From Methylovirgula ligni (lineage in GTDB: Bacteria; Pseudomonadota; Alphaproteobacteria; Rhizobiales; Beijerinckiaceae), in the NCBI RefSeq assembly GCF_004135935.1, contig NZ_CP025086.1, positions 1,116,001 to 1,180,000 of the forward strand: a DNA stretch of 64,000 bases, given 5' to 3'. The notes under the pieces are model-generated. The model had not been told where the DNA came from, did no database searches, and was given only the letters and a program-made list of their open reading frames with translations. The translations under genes were made by a program, and so were the position numbers. Numbering within the stretch: the first letter of the stretch is position 1; every line of letters begins with the position of its first letter. Of this stretch, positions 52,015 to 62,344 are shown one piece after another.

Positions 52015-54381
52015 TTGAGCGCCCCCGACAGTTTTGAAGAAGCAGGACATGGCTACGAGCCGCCGGCGTTGCGGCCGGGCGGCATCGCCGCGCGTGCTCG
52101 GGTGGGTGGTGCCCGCTACCTTGAAGGGCTGAACCCCGAACAGCGCGAGGCGGTCGAGACGCTGGATGGGCCGCTTCTGGTGCTCGCCGGGGCTGGCACC
52201 GGCAAGACGCGCGTGCTCACCGCCCGCATGGCCCATATTCTCGCCTCGGGCCGTGCCTTCCCTGGCCAGATTCTCGCCGTCACCTTCACCAACAAGGCGG
52301 CGCGGGAGATGAAGGAACGTATCGCCACGCTGGTCGGCGCCGCGGCCGAGGGCATGCCCTGGCTCGGCACGTTCCACGCGATCTCGACCAAAATCCTGCG
52401 CCGCCACGCCGAGCTTGTCGGGCTCAAGAGCTCCTTCACCATCATCGACACCGACGATCAGATCCGGCTGCTGAAACAGGTGCTGCAGGCGGAGAATATC
52501 GACGACAAGCGCTGGCCGGCGCGCACGCTCGCCTATCAGATCGACAATTGGAAGAATCGCGGCCTCGATCCCGCGCATGTGCCGGCGGGGGAGGCGGCGG
52601 CTTTCGCCGACGGCAAGGGCGCCAAGCTCTATCACGTCTATCAAGATCGGCTGAAGGTGCTGAACGCCGCCGATTTCGGCGATCTCCTGCTCGAAAGCCT
52701 GCGGCTCTTCCGCGAAAATCCCGACGTGCTGAAGCAATATCAGGATCGCTTCCGCTACATGCTCGTCGACGAATATCAGGACACCAACACGGTCCAGTAT
52801 CTGTGGCTGAAGCTGCTGGCGCAGGGCCGCAACAATATCTGCTGCGTCGGCGATGACGACCAGTCGATCTATGGCTGGCGCGGCGCCGATGTCGACAACA
52901 TCCTGCGCTTCGAGAAGGATTTTCCGGGCGCGAAGATCATAAGACTTGAGCGCAATTACCGCTCGACGGCGCATATTCTCGATGTCGCCGCGGGCCTCAT
53001 CGCGCATAATCAGGGGCGGCTCGGCAAGACGCTCTTCACCGATGGCGAGAAGGGCGACAAGCCCACTGTCTCCGGCGTCTGGGATTCGGAAGAGGAGGCG
53101 CGCACGGTCGGCGAGGAGATCGAGCAGCTTCAGCATAAAGGCGTGCGGCTCGACGAGATCGCAATTCTTGTGCGCGCGTCATTCCAGATGCGCGAATTCG
53201 AGGAGCGGTTCATCACGCTCGGCCTGCCCTATCGCGTCATCGGCGGCCCGCGCTTCTATGAGCGCGCCGAAATCCGCGACGCGCTCGCCTATCTGCGGAT
53301 TACCGCCCAGCCGGACGACGATCTTGCCTTCGAGCGCATCATCAACGTGCCGAAGCGCGGCCTCGGCGACGCCAGTATTCAGCTCCTGCACGATCATGCG
53401 CGGCGCGAGCGCATTTCGCTGACGCGGGCGGCGCGCAGCATGATCGAAACGGAGGAATTGAAGCCGAAGCAGCGTCAGTCCTTGCGCGACTTCCTCGCCG
53501 ATCTCGACCGCTGGTCGGCGCAGATCGAGCAGAAGCCGCAGGGCGAACTGGCCGAGACCATATTGGAAGAATCCGGCTACACCGATATGTGGCAGAAGGA
53601 CCGCACGGCCGAGGCCGCGGGCCGGCTCGAAAACCTGAAAGAGCTTGTACGCGCGATGGAGGAGTTTCCCAGCCTCGCCGCCTTCCTCGAGCATATTTCG
53701 CTGGTCATGGACACCGACAGCCAGGATGCCGGCCCGCGCGTCTCGATCATGACACTGCATGCCGCCAAGGGCCTCGAATTCGAGACGGTGTTCCTTCCCG
53801 GCTGGGAGGAAGGCCTGTTCCCGCACCAGCGTTCGCTCGACGACCAGGGCCGCGCCGGGCTCGAGGAAGAGCGCCGCCTCGCCTATGTCGGGCTCACGCG
53901 CGCCAAGCGGCGGGCGAAAATCTACTTCGCCACCAACCGGCGTATCCGCGGTCTGTGGCAGACGACGATCCCCTCGCGCTTTCTCGACGAATTGCCGGAG
54001 GCGCATGTCGAGGTCGTCGATTCGGCGTCAGGCCGCAGCTACGGCAATTATGCGCAATCGCGCTTCGCCAATATGGATACCTATCGCTCCTCCTATACGA
54101 CGCCCGGCTGGCAGCGCGCGCAGCGCCGCAATGCCGAAGAGCAAAGCGAGGCGAAGGGCGGGGCTTGGCGCGACAGTTCCGCGCGCCGCGGCCCGCTGAC
54201 GATCGAGGGCGAACTGGTCGCGAAGTCCTCCGCGACCTCATCCTTCGACAAGGGCGCGCGGGTGTTTCACATCAAGTTCGGACCAGGCACCGTCGCCGCC
54301 GTCGATGGCAACAAGCTTACGGTCGATTTCGACAAGGCCGGCCGCAAGATGGTGCTAGAAAGCTTCGTCCAGGCGGCGTGA
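52015..54381 (+). CDS. uvrD: UvrD/PcrA-type DNA helicase
   Basis: The 788-residue protein has the SF1A helicase motifs: LNPEQREAVETLDGPLLVLAGAGTGKTR (Q motif and Walker A), VTFTNKAAREMKER, MLVDEYQDTN (Walker B), VGDDDQSIYGWRGAD, RLERNYRS, MTLHAAKGLEFETVFLPGWEEGLFPH and RRLAYVGLTRAK. A C-terminal Tudor-like segment (FGPGTVAAVDGNKLTVDFD) is present. It unwinds DNA in nucleotide-excision and mismatch repair. The start is uncertain: TTG 52015 behind AGAAGCGGGA is chosen, and TTG 51895 is an alternative. Confidence 0.93.
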   Translation: MSAPDSFEEAGHGYEPPALRPGGIAARARVGGARYLEGLNPEQREAVETLDGPLLVLAGAGTGKTRVLTARMAHILASGRAFPGQILAVTFTNKAAREMKERIATLVGAAAEGMPWLGTFHAISTKILRRHAELVGLKSSFTIIDTDDQIRLLKQVLQAENIDDKRWPARTLAYQIDNWKNRGLDPAHVPAGEAAAFADGKGAKLYHVYQDRLKVLNAADFGDLLLESLRLFRENPDVLKQYQDRFRYMLVDEYQDTNTVQYLWLKLLAQGRNNICCVGDDDQSIYGWRGADVDNILRFEKDFPGAKIIRLERNYRSTAHILDVAAGLIAHNQGRLGKTLFTDGEKGDKPTVSGVWDSEEEARTVGEEIEQLQHKGVRLDEIAILVRASFQMREFEERFITLGLPYRVIGGPRFYERAEIRDALAYLRITAQPDDDLAFERIINVPKRGLGDASIQLLHDHARRERISLTRAARSMIETEELKPKQRQSLRDFLADLDRWSAQIEQKPQGELAETILEESGYTDMWQKDRTAEAAGRLENLKELVRAMEEFPSLAAFLEHISLVMDTDSQDAGPRVSIMTLHAAKGLEFETVFLPGWEEGLFPHQRSLDDQGRAGLEEERRLAYVGLTRAKRRAKIYFATNRRIRGLWQTTIPSRFLDELPEAHVEVVDSASGRSYGNYAQSRFANMDTYRSSYTTPGWQRAQRRNAEEQSEAKGGAWRDSSARRGPLTIEGELVAKSSATSSFDKGARVFHIKFGPGTVAAVDGNKLTVDFDKAGRKMVLESFVQAA

Positions 54382-54384
54382 CGC

Positions 54385-54687
54385 CTATTTTGCGGACTTC
54401 TCTTTCTTGCAGATAACCGCTTTCGGCTGACAGGCGATACCCGGCGTTGAGCAGCCGACGCGCCCGTCCGGACTGCGCAGGCAGGTGCGGCAGCTATCCG
54501 TCCATTCGAGGCATTCGGGATGCGCGGCGCCATAGGCCAGCACCGAGACATCCGAGGGTATCTTCCCGATCGCGCCGCGGTTCTGAAACGGTACCGGCGA
54601 CGCTTGCTCATCTGCCGTGGCCGCGGTGACCGGCAGAACGAGGCTCAGACCGAGCGGCAGGAAGAGTACGCGAGAAAAAATCGGCAT
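54385..54687 (-). CDS. Small secreted Cys-rich protein
   Basis: The 100-residue protein has a signal peptide (MPIFSRVLFLPLGLSLVLPVTAATADEQ) and a mature part with six cysteines: HPECLEWTDSCRTCLRSPDGRVGCSTPGIACQPKAVICKKE. The pattern suggests disulfide bonds in the periplasm. Family not recognised. It is convergent with uvrD, with a three-base gap. Confidence 0.75.
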   Translation of the reverse strand: MPIFSRVLFLPLGLSLVLPVTAATADEQASPVPFQNRGAIGKIPSDVSVLAYGAAHPECLEWTDSCRTCLRSPDGRVGCSTPGIACQPKAVICKKEKSAK

Positions 54688-54739
54688 GTGCAGATTATAG
54701 AGGCGTCTCACGTGGAGTGCCAAGCCGCCGTGGTGAGGC

Positions 54740-56086
54740 TTACGCTGCATCTTTGGCGGCCTGGAGGAGAAGCACAGCGTCGGCGATGACCTCGCCCAAC
54801 GCGGTTTCGCAGCTTCGGTAAAGTCGCGTCGCATCGTTCCAATCCTTCCGCGCGACCGCGGCAGCCACGGCGCCTCCCAGGCTTCCGGCCTCGGCCGCAC
54901 CTTGCGCGACGCGTTCAGCGCGCCCCCCGTCGCGAAGCCCGGGAAAATTCTGCAGGCTGGCGTCGAGAGAATCGCGATTCAGCCATTGCGCTGTGATCTG
55001 CGGCGGTTGGGCGCCAATCAGGATCGCGGCGAGCCGATGCTTGAAGCTCGCGGCATCGGCCGGGATGCGCGCGAAGCCAGCCAGCGTCGGCGCCGCGTCG
55101 AAACATTGTTCCGACATGGCCTCGCAGCCGGTCAGTCGTGTATCGATCGCGCCGACCTCAGTCTCGGTCTTGCTGATTTTGCCGGCGATGGCGGAGGTGC
55201 TTTCGGCGATCTCGGCGGTCGCGGCGCGCTGGCGGGCCAGATGTTCGGCAAGACAGCGCACCCGGTGGGCGACATCGGCCATCGCGATCCCCCCGCTGGC
55301 GACCTGCGCGGCGACGCTGCGGACGATGCCAAGGCCCTCTCCGACGGCGGTCAGGCTGTCGCCGGCAGCAGCGCGAATGAGGGCCGTCTCCGACGCCAGG
55401 GCGTGCAGGCGTTTGTAAATGTCCTCGGTCACGCCGCCGGTCTGACGCGATAGCGCCTTCACTTCTTCGGCGACGACCGCAAAGCCGCGGCCGGCATCGC
55501 CCGCGCGCGCCGCTTCGATCGTCGCATTGAGCGCGAGCATGTTGGTCCGCTCGGCGATGGCTTCGATCTGGCCGGCCATCGCGCCGATTTGCGCCACGGC
55601 GGCTTCGAGAACATTGAGGCGATCATCGATGTCGCCGGCGCGGCGCTCGATCACGGTCATCGCATCGCTCGCCGCCTGGCTGTCGACTGCGCATCGTGTC
55701 ATCGCGTCCGCCGCTTGCGTGGCGAGCGTCGCGCTTTCGGCCGAATTGTCGGCGATGGCTTTGGTCGAGGTCGCGAGTTCTTCCACCGCGCCCGAAATCG
55801 CCCGGGCCGCGCGCGTCATTTCGCGCGCGTCGTGCGAGATCCAAATCGTGTTGACGGCCGTCTCTGAGGCTTCCTTCGAGAGCGTCGCGATCAGACCGAG
55901 GTGATCGAGATTGCCGATCCGTGCCGTTTGGACGAGGCGCACCAAGGCACGGCCGAAGCGTCCGTCCAGCAATGGCGCCGTGTCGCCCGTCCCCGCCAGC
56001 GCCTCGATGATTTCGGCAAAATGATCCTCGTCCGGCGCAACTTGCGACGGCGCCTCATGCTGCTTCTGGCTGAGACGCCGGAACAT
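54740..56086 (-). CDS. Methyl-accepting chemotaxis-like signalling protein, cytosolic
   Basis: The 448-residue protein starts [14 protein letters not shown] and has no membrane segment. The coiled signalling domain includes the hairpin tip [42 protein letters not shown], the MCP signature. Flanking regions are long alanine-rich coiled coils. A C-terminal domain of about 100 residues is helical and unrecognised. It resembles soluble receptors that sense an internal signal or help a two-component system. No che genes are nearby. Confidence 0.88.
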   Translation of the reverse strand: MFRRLSQKQHEAPSQVAPDEDHFAEIIEALAGTGDTAPLLDGRFGRALVRLVQTARIGNLDHLGLIATLSKEASETAVNTIWISHDAREMTRAARAISGAVEELATSTKAIADNSAESATLATQAADAMTRCAVDSQAASDAMTVIERRAGDIDDRLNVLEAAVAQIGAMAGQIEAIAERTNMLALNATIEAARAGDAGRGFAVVAEEVKALSRQTGGVTEDIYKRLHALASETALIRAAAGDSLTAVGEGLGIVRSVAAQVASGGIAMADVAHRVRCLAEHLARQRAATAEIAESTSAIAGKISKTETEVGAIDTRLTGCEAMSEQCFDAAPTLAGFARIPADAASFKHRLAAILIGAQPPQITAQWLNRDSLDASLQNFPGLRDGGRAERVAQGAAEAGSLGGAVAAAVARKDWNDATRLYRSCETALGEVIADAVLLLQAAKDAA

Positions 56087-56255
56087 CAAAAGCGATCCTT
56101 GGACGTTTGGCCTGTACTTCTCTAAATGTGGTCCCGACCGTGAGACTACCGCGGATACGTCAAATTTTGGTAACCATGACCGTGAGCGTAAACCGCGACC
56201 GCCCTCGCGCGGGGCGGCAGGCGCGTCTAAACTGGCCCGGATGATCCCAAGGCAT

Positions 56256-56891
56256 ATGAAACGCAATTGGAAACACGGCGGTCCGTTCGGCGAGCGGCGC
56301 GGCTATCATCATGGCGGCCTCAAGGACGCCCTCGTGGAGGCGGCCCGCGCCCTGATGGCCGAGCATGGGCCGAGCGGTTTCACTCTGTCCGAGGCGGCCA
56401 AGCGCGTCGGCGTCACGGCGGCGGCGCCCTACCGGCATTTCGCCGACCGGCAGGATCTGATGGGCGAACTTGCCCGCCGCGGCTTCGATCTTTTCGGTGA
56501 GCGGCTGGCCGGCGCCTGGGACGAAGGCCGGCCCGAGCCGCGTGCCGCCTTGCAGCGCATGGGCCGCGCCTATCTCAACTTCGCCACGGCCGAGCCCGGC
56601 CTCTACAGCGCGATGTTCGAAAATGCCAGAGGTCTGCGCGGGGCTGCGGCGGGCTTCATCGCCACCAAGGCTTTCGAGGGTCTGAGCCGCGCCGCGGCCG
56701 GCGTCATTCTCGGGGGCGGCGGCGATCCAGCCGAAATCCGCCGCCTGGCGCTCGAACTGTGGGCGCTGGCGCATGGCACGGCGATGCTGACCCTCGCCGG
56801 CCATTTCAATCCAGCGTCAGGAGATGATCCCGCCGCGATCCTCGACCGCGGCGCGGAGGCCCTGATCACCGCGGCACTTCGAAAAAAATAG
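56256..56891 (+). CDS. TetR/AcrR family regulator
   Basis: The 211-residue protein begins [76 protein letters not shown], a TetR helix-turn-helix with a long basic N-terminus. The C-terminal ligand domain belongs to the WHG class (TetR_C_13-like). The frame is open from ATG 56241, five residues longer. It stands alone, with the MCP gene divergent on its left. The target is unknown. Confidence 0.88.
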   Translation: MKRNWKHGGPFGERRGYHHGGLKDALVEAARALMAEHGPSGFTLSEAAKRVGVTAAAPYRHFADRQDLMGELARRGFDLFGERLAGAWDEGRPEPRAALQRMGRAYLNFATAEPGLYSAMFENARGLRGAAAGFIATKAFEGLSRAAAGVILGGGGDPAEIRRLALELWALAHGTAMLTLAGHFNPASGDDPAAILDRGAEALITAALRKK

Positions 56892-57000
56892 ACGCTCTCT
56901 CAATGGGTTGTACGATTTGATCGGACGCTGTCTCGACAAACGGCCAATGTTAAAGTATGTTACATTAACATTGTAGCGCTTCTGCTGCATGGAGGAACTT

Positions 57001-57552
57001 ATGTGTGGAGCACGCAGCTACGGGCATACGCCCGGAGGGAGTTCGATAAGCCTTCCCTATTGGTCTGACTGGCGACCGATGGAAATCGTCGCGATGGTTC
57101 TCGGCTTCATTCTCTTCTGGCCGATCGGGCTTGCCATCCTCATCGCCAAGATCTGGCAGAAGAACCGCGCCTATGCCGGCGATCTGCCGGGCTTCGTCAG
57201 CGCGCAGGTGCAGCAGAAATTCCGCGAAAAATGGGAGCAGAAAATGCGCCGTCACGGTTTGCGCCGTCAGGATTTCTACAATTGGTCGGTTGGCGAGGGA
57301 CGCGGCTTCGGCGGGCCGCCCTGGCAGTGGCGTCCGGCGACGACCGGCAATCTGGCTTTCGACGAATGGCGCGAAGCCGAACTCACGCGCATCGAGGCCG
57401 AGCGCGAGAAGCTGCGTGCTGCCGAGCAGGAGTTCTCGAGCTTTGTCGAGAACCTGCGCCGCGCCAAGGATCGCGAGGAGTTCGAGCGCTTCCTGGCGCA
57501 GCGCAATGCGCAGCCGCCGCAGTCTGGTGCACCCAATCCGCCGGCAAGCTGA
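57001..57552 (+). CDS. DUF2852 membrane protein
   Basis: The 183-residue protein starts MCGARSYGHTPGGSS after GGAGGAACTT. One membrane helix (MEIVAMVLGFILFWPIGLAILIAKIW) precedes the DUF2852 features NWSVGEGRGF.GPPWQWRP and TTGNLAFDEWREAELTRIEAEREKLRAAEQEFSSFVENLRRAKDREEFERFLAQR. It is a small inner-membrane protein of unknown role, frequent in Hyphomicrobiales. Confidence 0.88.
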   Translation: MCGARSYGHTPGGSSISLPYWSDWRPMEIVAMVLGFILFWPIGLAILIAKIWQKNRAYAGDLPGFVSAQVQQKFREKWEQKMRRHGLRRQDFYNWSVGEGRGFGGPPWQWRPATTGNLAFDEWREAELTRIEAEREKLRAAEQEFSSFVENLRRAKDREEFERFLAQRNAQPPQSGAPNPPAS

Positions 57553-57590
57553 TCAAGCTGCTGGCATCATCGGCAAAAGCATAAGCAGCG

Positions 57591-57620
57591 AAGCAATCCG
57601 GAAACAAAACCGGATTGCTT
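57591..57620. terminator. Terminator between DUF2852 and DUF3617 genes
   Basis: AAGCAATCCGG and CCGGATTGCTT form an eleven-base stem with an AAACAAAA loop, followed by TCGTT. It lies between two convergent genes and can serve both. Confidence 0.8.
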
Positions 57621-57665
57621 TCGTTATCTGGACGTGAAGTCTGGCTCGCGACGACGTCGGGGCTA

Positions 57666-58196
57666 TTACTGGCTGTTTCCGCCGCCGCCCGGCAGCAACG
57701 ACTTCAGAAACCTGATCGTCTTGATGTTGACCCGGATGCCGTGGCCCATGTCGAAATCGCCGGGCTTCATGTCCGCGGGGCAGTCGCCGGTCCATTTGGC
57801 ATCTTGAGTAATGTCGACATCGCTCTGGCCAAGCTTCGGCGGGTCGAAATGCGATTTGATGTCGACATGATAGGCGGTATCGCCCGTGTACACCGTGGTG
57901 GCGATCGTCGTCACTTTGGTCCCGCCCATCGTGCAGTCGCTGTCCGCCGTCACGGTGCTGCCGGCCGTCTTGATGTCGTTCTTGCTGCAATGTTTGGAAC
58001 GCACATCGCTGCTGAACTGGTGGAACAATTGATCGGTCGCGGCGTCGATGCACATTTTCATGGCGACGTCGGGAATCGAGGGATTGTGCACGCTGACTTC
58101 CCAGAGGCCGGGCTTGCGTGGCGGATAATCGTCGGCCGCGGCGGCCGTCGCAAAGATCGAAACCAGCGCCGCCGTCATTGCGAATGTCACGCGCAT
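57666..58196 (-). CDS. DUF3617 family secreted protein
   Basis: The 176-residue protein has a signal peptide (MRVTFAMTAALVSIFATAAAA), then PPRKPGLWEVSVHN, MKMCIDAATDQLF, CSKNDIKTAGSTVTADSDCTMGGTKVT and the ending WTGDCPADMKPGDF. This is the DUF3617 pattern with its paired cysteines. It is periplasmic and of unknown function. The start at 58196 puts the hydrophobic segment at the N-terminus. Confidence 0.88.
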   Translation of the reverse strand: MRVTFAMTAALVSIFATAAAADDYPPRKPGLWEVSVHNPSIPDVAMKMCIDAATDQLFHQFSSDVRSKHCSKNDIKTAGSTVTADSDCTMGGTKVTTIATTVYTGDTAYHVDIKSHFDPPKLGQSDVDITQDAKWTGDCPADMKPGDFDMGHGIRVNIKTIRFLKSLLPGGGGNSQ

Positions 58197-58341
58197 ATAT
58201 CCCTCCCAGCCCTGTAATGGCGCCCGCCATAGCACGGACGGCGGCGCCAATCTACTTTGCCGGTCCACTTGCCGGGCGCGGGCTGGTGATGCTCGAGCGT
58301 GTTCTTATCGGGAAAGTCACGCAACTTTCCGGCAATGCGTT

Positions 58342-58764
58342 CTAGTCCGGCTGGACGTTACGCAGCTTCTTGATGGTGCCCCGCCTTTGCTTGGCCTCGA
58401 CGCGGCGTTTCTGCGACGCCAGCGTCGGCCGTGTTGCGATGCGGCGCCTGGGCCGCACCGCCGCCTTGGCGATCAGCGCGCAAAGGCGCGTAAGCGCATC
58501 CCGCCGGTTGGCTTCCTGCGTGCGAAATCTCTGCGCGGAAATGATGACGATGCCGTCGAGCGTCAGCCGGCTCCCGGCGAGCTTTTCGAGCCGCCGCTTG
58601 ATATCGTCCTCGAGCGAGGGCGAGCGGCGCACATCGAAGCGCAGATGCACCGCCGTTTCGACCTTGTTGACATTCTGGCCGCCGGGGCCGGAAGCGCGCG
58701 CGAAGGAATATTCGAGCTCGCTCTCGTCGATCGAAACATTTTTGGCGATGGCGATTGTCGGCAT
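58342..58764 (-). CDS. arfB: Peptidyl-tRNA hydrolase ArfB (ribosome rescue)
   Basis: The 140-residue protein has the release-factor GGQ at residues 28-30 (ASGPGGQNVNKVETAVHLRFD) and a basic C-terminal tail (RRRIATRPTLASQKRRVEAKQRRGTIKKLR) that enters the empty mRNA channel of stalled ribosomes. The absence of a codon-recognition domain separates ArfB from RF1 and RF2. Confidence 0.93.
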   Translation of the reverse strand: MPTIAIAKNVSIDESELEYSFARASGPGGQNVNKVETAVHLRFDVRRSPSLEDDIKRRLEKLAGSRLTLDGIVIISAQRFRTQEANRRDALTRLCALIAKAAVRPRRRIATRPTLASQKRRVEAKQRRGTIKKLRNVQPD

Positions 58765-58782
58765 GTGGATTTATTCCGGCAG

Positions 58783-59820
58783 CTAGCGCAAGAGAATCCG
58801 CATACGCTGCATGATGACCAGAATCGCGAGCGAAGCGCCGACCAGAATCACCATCGACCAGAAAAAGCCGCTGCTGATCTCGGTAAAGGGCAGGTTCTTC
58901 ACGTTCATGCCGAATATGCCGGCGACGAGGCTGGCCGGCAGGAAGAAAGTGGTGATGATCGTCAGCAGATAGAGGCTGCGGTTGGTGTCCTCGGCGATCT
59001 TGAGCGCGACCTCCTCCTGCAGCATGTGGGCGCGTTCGCGCATGGCGATGATGTCGCGATCAAGGTTTTCGAGCCGCTGCATCAGGATGTTGGTCTTGAC
59101 GCGCAAATCCGGTGGCGGCGCGCTGTCGAGCTTGGGGCCGACACGCTCGAACAGGGCCAGCAGGCCCTGCATCTGGCGGTGCAGATGCACGGCAGCCTTG
59201 CGCGCCTTGGCGAGGCGCTCGCGCTGGTCCCTGGAGGCGCGTTGCCACAGCTCGTCCTCGATCTCGTCCATATCTTCATCGAGTTCATCGGAATATTTGT
59301 CGATCGAGTCGGCCACGTGATCGACGATCAGCTCGAACAGCGAGGCGACGCGATGCAGCTTGCGGCCGCGGTCGAGCGCCTGGCGCGCGCTTTCCGCGGC
59401 GCTCATCGCCCGCCGCCGCGCGCTGATCAGCACTCTGTCGGTCATGGCGAAGTGCAGATAGCCGAAATGCTGCGTGGCGCCGTCGATATCGGCGATGAGA
59501 TCGGCGAAAACGCCATAGACGCAATTGTCGTCGACATGGAGCTGCTGGGTGCCGTCGGGGGCCGTCAGCGCCACCGCCGCCTCGGCCGGCAAATCCTCGA
59601 ACTTGGGCAACAGGGCGCAGGCGCGGGCGTCGGCGAGGTTGAAGTGCAGCCATAGCCAGCCGTCCTCGCTGACGGTGTCGATCGGCTGGTCTATCGGCAG
59701 CGCCTCGGGCGTGCCGTCGGCATGGATGCGAAACGCCCAGACGAGTCCGGGCAAGGTTTGGCCAGGCAGGGTTTGGCCTGCGGCCGAAAGCGCAGACGGG
59801 GCGGCGGGCGTGTCATCCAT
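58783..59820 (-). CDS. zntB: CorA family transporter, ZntB-like
   Basis: The 345-residue protein has a large N-terminal cytosolic funnel, a long helix with acidic stretches, and two C-terminal membrane helices with the hallmark GMN in IFGMNVKNLPFTE. The sequence around SLYLLTIITTFFLPASLVAGIFGMN resembles ZntB more than CorA (no YGMNF). It probably carries zinc across the inner membrane. The start at 59820 (MDDTPAAPS) fits the family better than 59862. Confidence 0.82.
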   Translation of the reverse strand: MDDTPAAPSALSAAGQTLPGQTLPGLVWAFRIHADGTPEALPIDQPIDTVSEDGWLWLHFNLADARACALLPKFEDLPAEAAVALTAPDGTQQLHVDDNCVYGVFADLIADIDGATQHFGYLHFAMTDRVLISARRRAMSAAESARQALDRGRKLHRVASLFELIVDHVADSIDKYSDELDEDMDEIEDELWQRASRDQRERLAKARKAAVHLHRQMQGLLALFERVGPKLDSAPPPDLRVKTNILMQRLENLDRDIIAMRERAHMLQEEVALKIAEDTNRSLYLLTIITTFFLPASLVAGIFGMNVKNLPFTEISSGFFWSMVILVGASLAILVIMQRMRILLR

Positions 59821-59932
59821 CGGGAGAACTCTATCTTCTGGAGCGGGCCGGCCGCAGGGCATCCCGCGGCTGAGCGAGACGTTAACCGCGTTATTTTAAG
59901 AGCACTTAACATATTTCGCACAATTTGAGGCA

Positions 59933-60913
59933 ATGGCGCGTCGCGTATTGCCCTTAGCCGCTGCGGCGGCGCTCGTCTTTGAGCTTGCTGGCTGCTCGAA
60001 TTACGAGGCCCAGCGGCCGGCTTGGCGCGCCGAGGCGGAGAACGCCTGTCTGGCGCAAAACCTGATCCATGAATCGGCCTATGTCCGCCCGGTCCAGGCG
60101 ATCGACGGGCCCGGCATCTGTGGTCTGACGCGCCCCTTCAAGGTCGCGGCGCTGCTCGACGGCGCAGTGATGCTCGACGGCAATTACGTCCTCGATTGCC
60201 CGATGATCGCGGCGCTCAATGCCTGGGTTCACGATGTCGTCGAGCCCGCCGCCCAGACCCGGTATAACGAGCGCGTCGTCGAGATCACCACCTTCGGCAC
60301 CTATAGCTGCCGCGGCATCAACGGAGAATTCGGCTCGCGCCTCTCCGAGCACGCCTTCGGCAATGCCATCGACGTCTCTGGCTTCATCCTTCAGGATGGG
60401 CGCAAGCTTGTCATTGCGCATGATTGGAACTTTGGCGATCCGCAATCGCAGGCTTTCCTGCGCGACGTCGACAACGGCGCCTGCGGCGATTTCACCACGG
60501 TCCTCGGCCCCGGCTATAATTTCCTCCATTATAATCATTTCCATCTCGATCTCGCGATGCGCGGCAATACGTCGACGGGGCCGCGCCGCGTCTGCAAGCC
60601 GCATCCGGGGATTCTGCCGCAGGATCATCCCCCGGACGGCCTGCCCGAGCCGCCGCCGCTCGACGAAGAGATGGATGTTTCGCAGGCGGGCGCCGGCGTC
60701 GATCAGCCCGTCTCCCTGCACGCGGGGCCTGGCTCGCCCGATGCATCGCTGCCGCCCGCCCCCTCTTCGCCGCCGCGCTCCTATGCGCGCGACTATCAGG
60801 CCCTGTCGAGCGACGCCTTGCCGCCCGAGCCGGTGGCGCCGCAGCGTGGCACGCTGCGCGCCGACGGCGCCTATGTGCCCGAGGGCAAGCCGAGCGACTG
60901 GGATCTTCATTAG
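59933..60913 (+). CDS. Extensin-like lipoprotein
   Basis: The 326-residue protein has a lipobox signal (ALVFELAGCSN), then the extensin-like C-terminal domain: NACLAQNLIHES, CGLTRPFKVAAL, ALNAWVHDVVEPAAQTRY, TYSCRGINGEFGSRLSEHAFGNAIDVSGF and YNFLHYNHFHLDLAM. The last pattern resembles zinc peptidase DD-carboxypeptidase-like folds. It should sit on the periplasmic side of a membrane. A proline-rich tail follows residue 230. Confidence 0.88.
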   Translation: MARRVLPLAAAAALVFELAGCSNYEAQRPAWRAEAENACLAQNLIHESAYVRPVQAIDGPGICGLTRPFKVAALLDGAVMLDGNYVLDCPMIAALNAWVHDVVEPAAQTRYNERVVEITTFGTYSCRGINGEFGSRLSEHAFGNAIDVSGFILQDGRKLVIAHDWNFGDPQSQAFLRDVDNGACGDFTTVLGPGYNFLHYNHFHLDLAMRGNTSTGPRRVCKPHPGILPQDHPPDGLPEPPPLDEEMDVSQAGAGVDQPVSLHAGPGSPDASLPPAPSSPPRSYARDYQALSSDALPPEPVAPQRGTLRADGAYVPEGKPSDWDLH

Positions 60914-60960
60914 GCCCAAGGCTATCCCCAGACCGCGCCCGGCCCCGGGTTGCGAATTAT

Positions 60961-60977
60961 ATGTTATATAGTTACAT
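60961..60977. promoter_or_regulatory. Zur-like AT-rich dyad upstream of CobW GTPase
   Basis: ATGTTATATAGTTACAT is an imperfect palindrome in an otherwise GC-rich gap, 75 bases before the GTPase start. Its TGTTATA half resembles alphaproteobacterial Zur sites (TGTTATA-N-TATAACA). Only the first half is a good match, so this is tentative. Confidence 0.45.
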
Positions 60978-61051
60978 AATCTGCCGCGCGATTGATGCGG
61001 CTGGGCGCGACGCGACGCCCCGGCCCACGAAAAAATTCAGGAATGATGTTC

Positions 61052-62275
61052 ATGACATTGGCAACAGACCGCAGGCTCCCCGTGACCGTGCTCTCCGGCT
61101 TTCTCGGGGCTGGCAAGACGACGCTGCTCAATCACGTGCTCAACAATCGCACCGGGCGCCGCGTAGCCGTGATCGTCAACGATATGAGCGAAGTGAACAT
61201 CGACGCCGATCTCGTGCGCGAGGGCGGCGCCAACCTCTCGCGCACCGACGAAAAGCTCGTCGAAATGACCAATGGCTGCATCTGCTGCACGCTTCGGGAT
61301 GATCTGCTCCAGGAAGTGCGCCGACTCGCAGAGGATGAGCGCTTCGATTATCTCCTCATTGAATCGACCGGCATTGCCGAGCCCTTGCCGGTCGCCGCGA
61401 CTTTCGAGTTCCGCGACGAGGAGGGCCGCAGCCTGGCCGATCTCGCGCGGCTCGATACGATGGTCACGGTCGTCGATGCCGCCAATCTCCTCAAGGATTA
61501 TGCCTCGGCCGATTTCCTGAAAGATCGCGGCGAGTCGCTCGGCGACGACGATAATCGCACGCTTGTCGATCTGCTTGTTGATCAGATCGAATTCGCCGAT
61601 GTCGTCATTCTGAACAAGGTCGATGCGGCAACGCCCGAGGCGGTCGATGCCGCGCGCAAGATCGTCCGCGCGCTCAATCCCGAAGCCGATCTGATCGAGA
61701 CCGCAATGGCGCAGGTCGATCTCGGCCGCGTCCTCGATACGCGCCGCTTCAATTATGAAAAGGCGCAGCAGCATCCGCTATGGTTCAAGGAGCTCTATGG
61801 CTTTGCCGACCACGCGCCGGAGACGGAGGAATATGGCATCGGCAGCTTCGTCTATCGCGCCCGGCGGCCGTTCCATCCCGAGAAATTCCACGCCTTTCTC
61901 AACACCAATTGGCCGGGCGTCATCCGCGCCAAGGGACATTTCTGGCTCGCGACCCGGCCGGAATGGGTCGGTGAATTGAGCCAGGCAGGGGCTCTCGTCC
62001 GCAATGAAGCGATGGGCTTCTGGTGGGCCGCGGTGCCCAAGAACCGCTGGCCCGATCATCCGGAATGGCGTGCGGCCATCGCCAAGCATTGGGACAAGGT
62101 CTATGGCGACCGGCGGCAGGAGATTGTCTTCATCGGCGCGGCGATGGAGGAGGCAGCGATCCGCCGCACGCTCAATGCCTGTCTCGTCGGCGACGCCAAT
62201 GCGAAGGAGATGCAGACCTCGGCCTGGGGCAAGCTCGCCGATCCCTTTCCCGTCTGGCAGCTCGACAAAAACTGA
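61052..62275 (+). CDS. CobW/ZigA family zinc-binding GTPase
   Basis: The 407-residue protein has [15 protein letters not shown] (Walker A), the metal-binding CxCC in [11 protein letters not shown], the GTPase strands [10 protein letters not shown] and VILNKVDAA, and a CobW C-terminal domain ([19 protein letters not shown]). It follows the COG0523 family, whose members insert or deliver zinc under starvation. The ATG at 61052 is preferred (CAGGA nine bases upstream); 61043 and 61046 are alternatives. Confidence 0.92.
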   Translation: MTLATDRRLPVTVLSGFLGAGKTTLLNHVLNNRTGRRVAVIVNDMSEVNIDADLVREGGANLSRTDEKLVEMTNGCICCTLRDDLLQEVRRLAEDERFDYLLIESTGIAEPLPVAATFEFRDEEGRSLADLARLDTMVTVVDAANLLKDYASADFLKDRGESLGDDDNRTLVDLLVDQIEFADVVILNKVDAATPEAVDAARKIVRALNPEADLIETAMAQVDLGRVLDTRRFNYEKAQQHPLWFKELYGFADHAPETEEYGIGSFVYRARRPFHPEKFHAFLNTNWPGVIRAKGHFWLATRPEWVGELSQAGALVRNEAMGFWWAAVPKNRWPDHPEWRAAIAKHWDKVYGDRRQEIVFIGAAMEEAAIRRTLNACLVGDANAKEMQTSAWGKLADPFPVWQLDKN

Positions 62276-62344
62276 GCGTTCACGATTTGCGGCATCCGCT
62301 TTCCTTGCGCGCTCCCGCCGGTATGATCGGGGGCGGAGGCCGCC

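Noticed and set aside
51874-53136. Minus-strand frame of 420 codons
   Set aside because: It is antisense to the UvrD gene with its complete helicase motif set.
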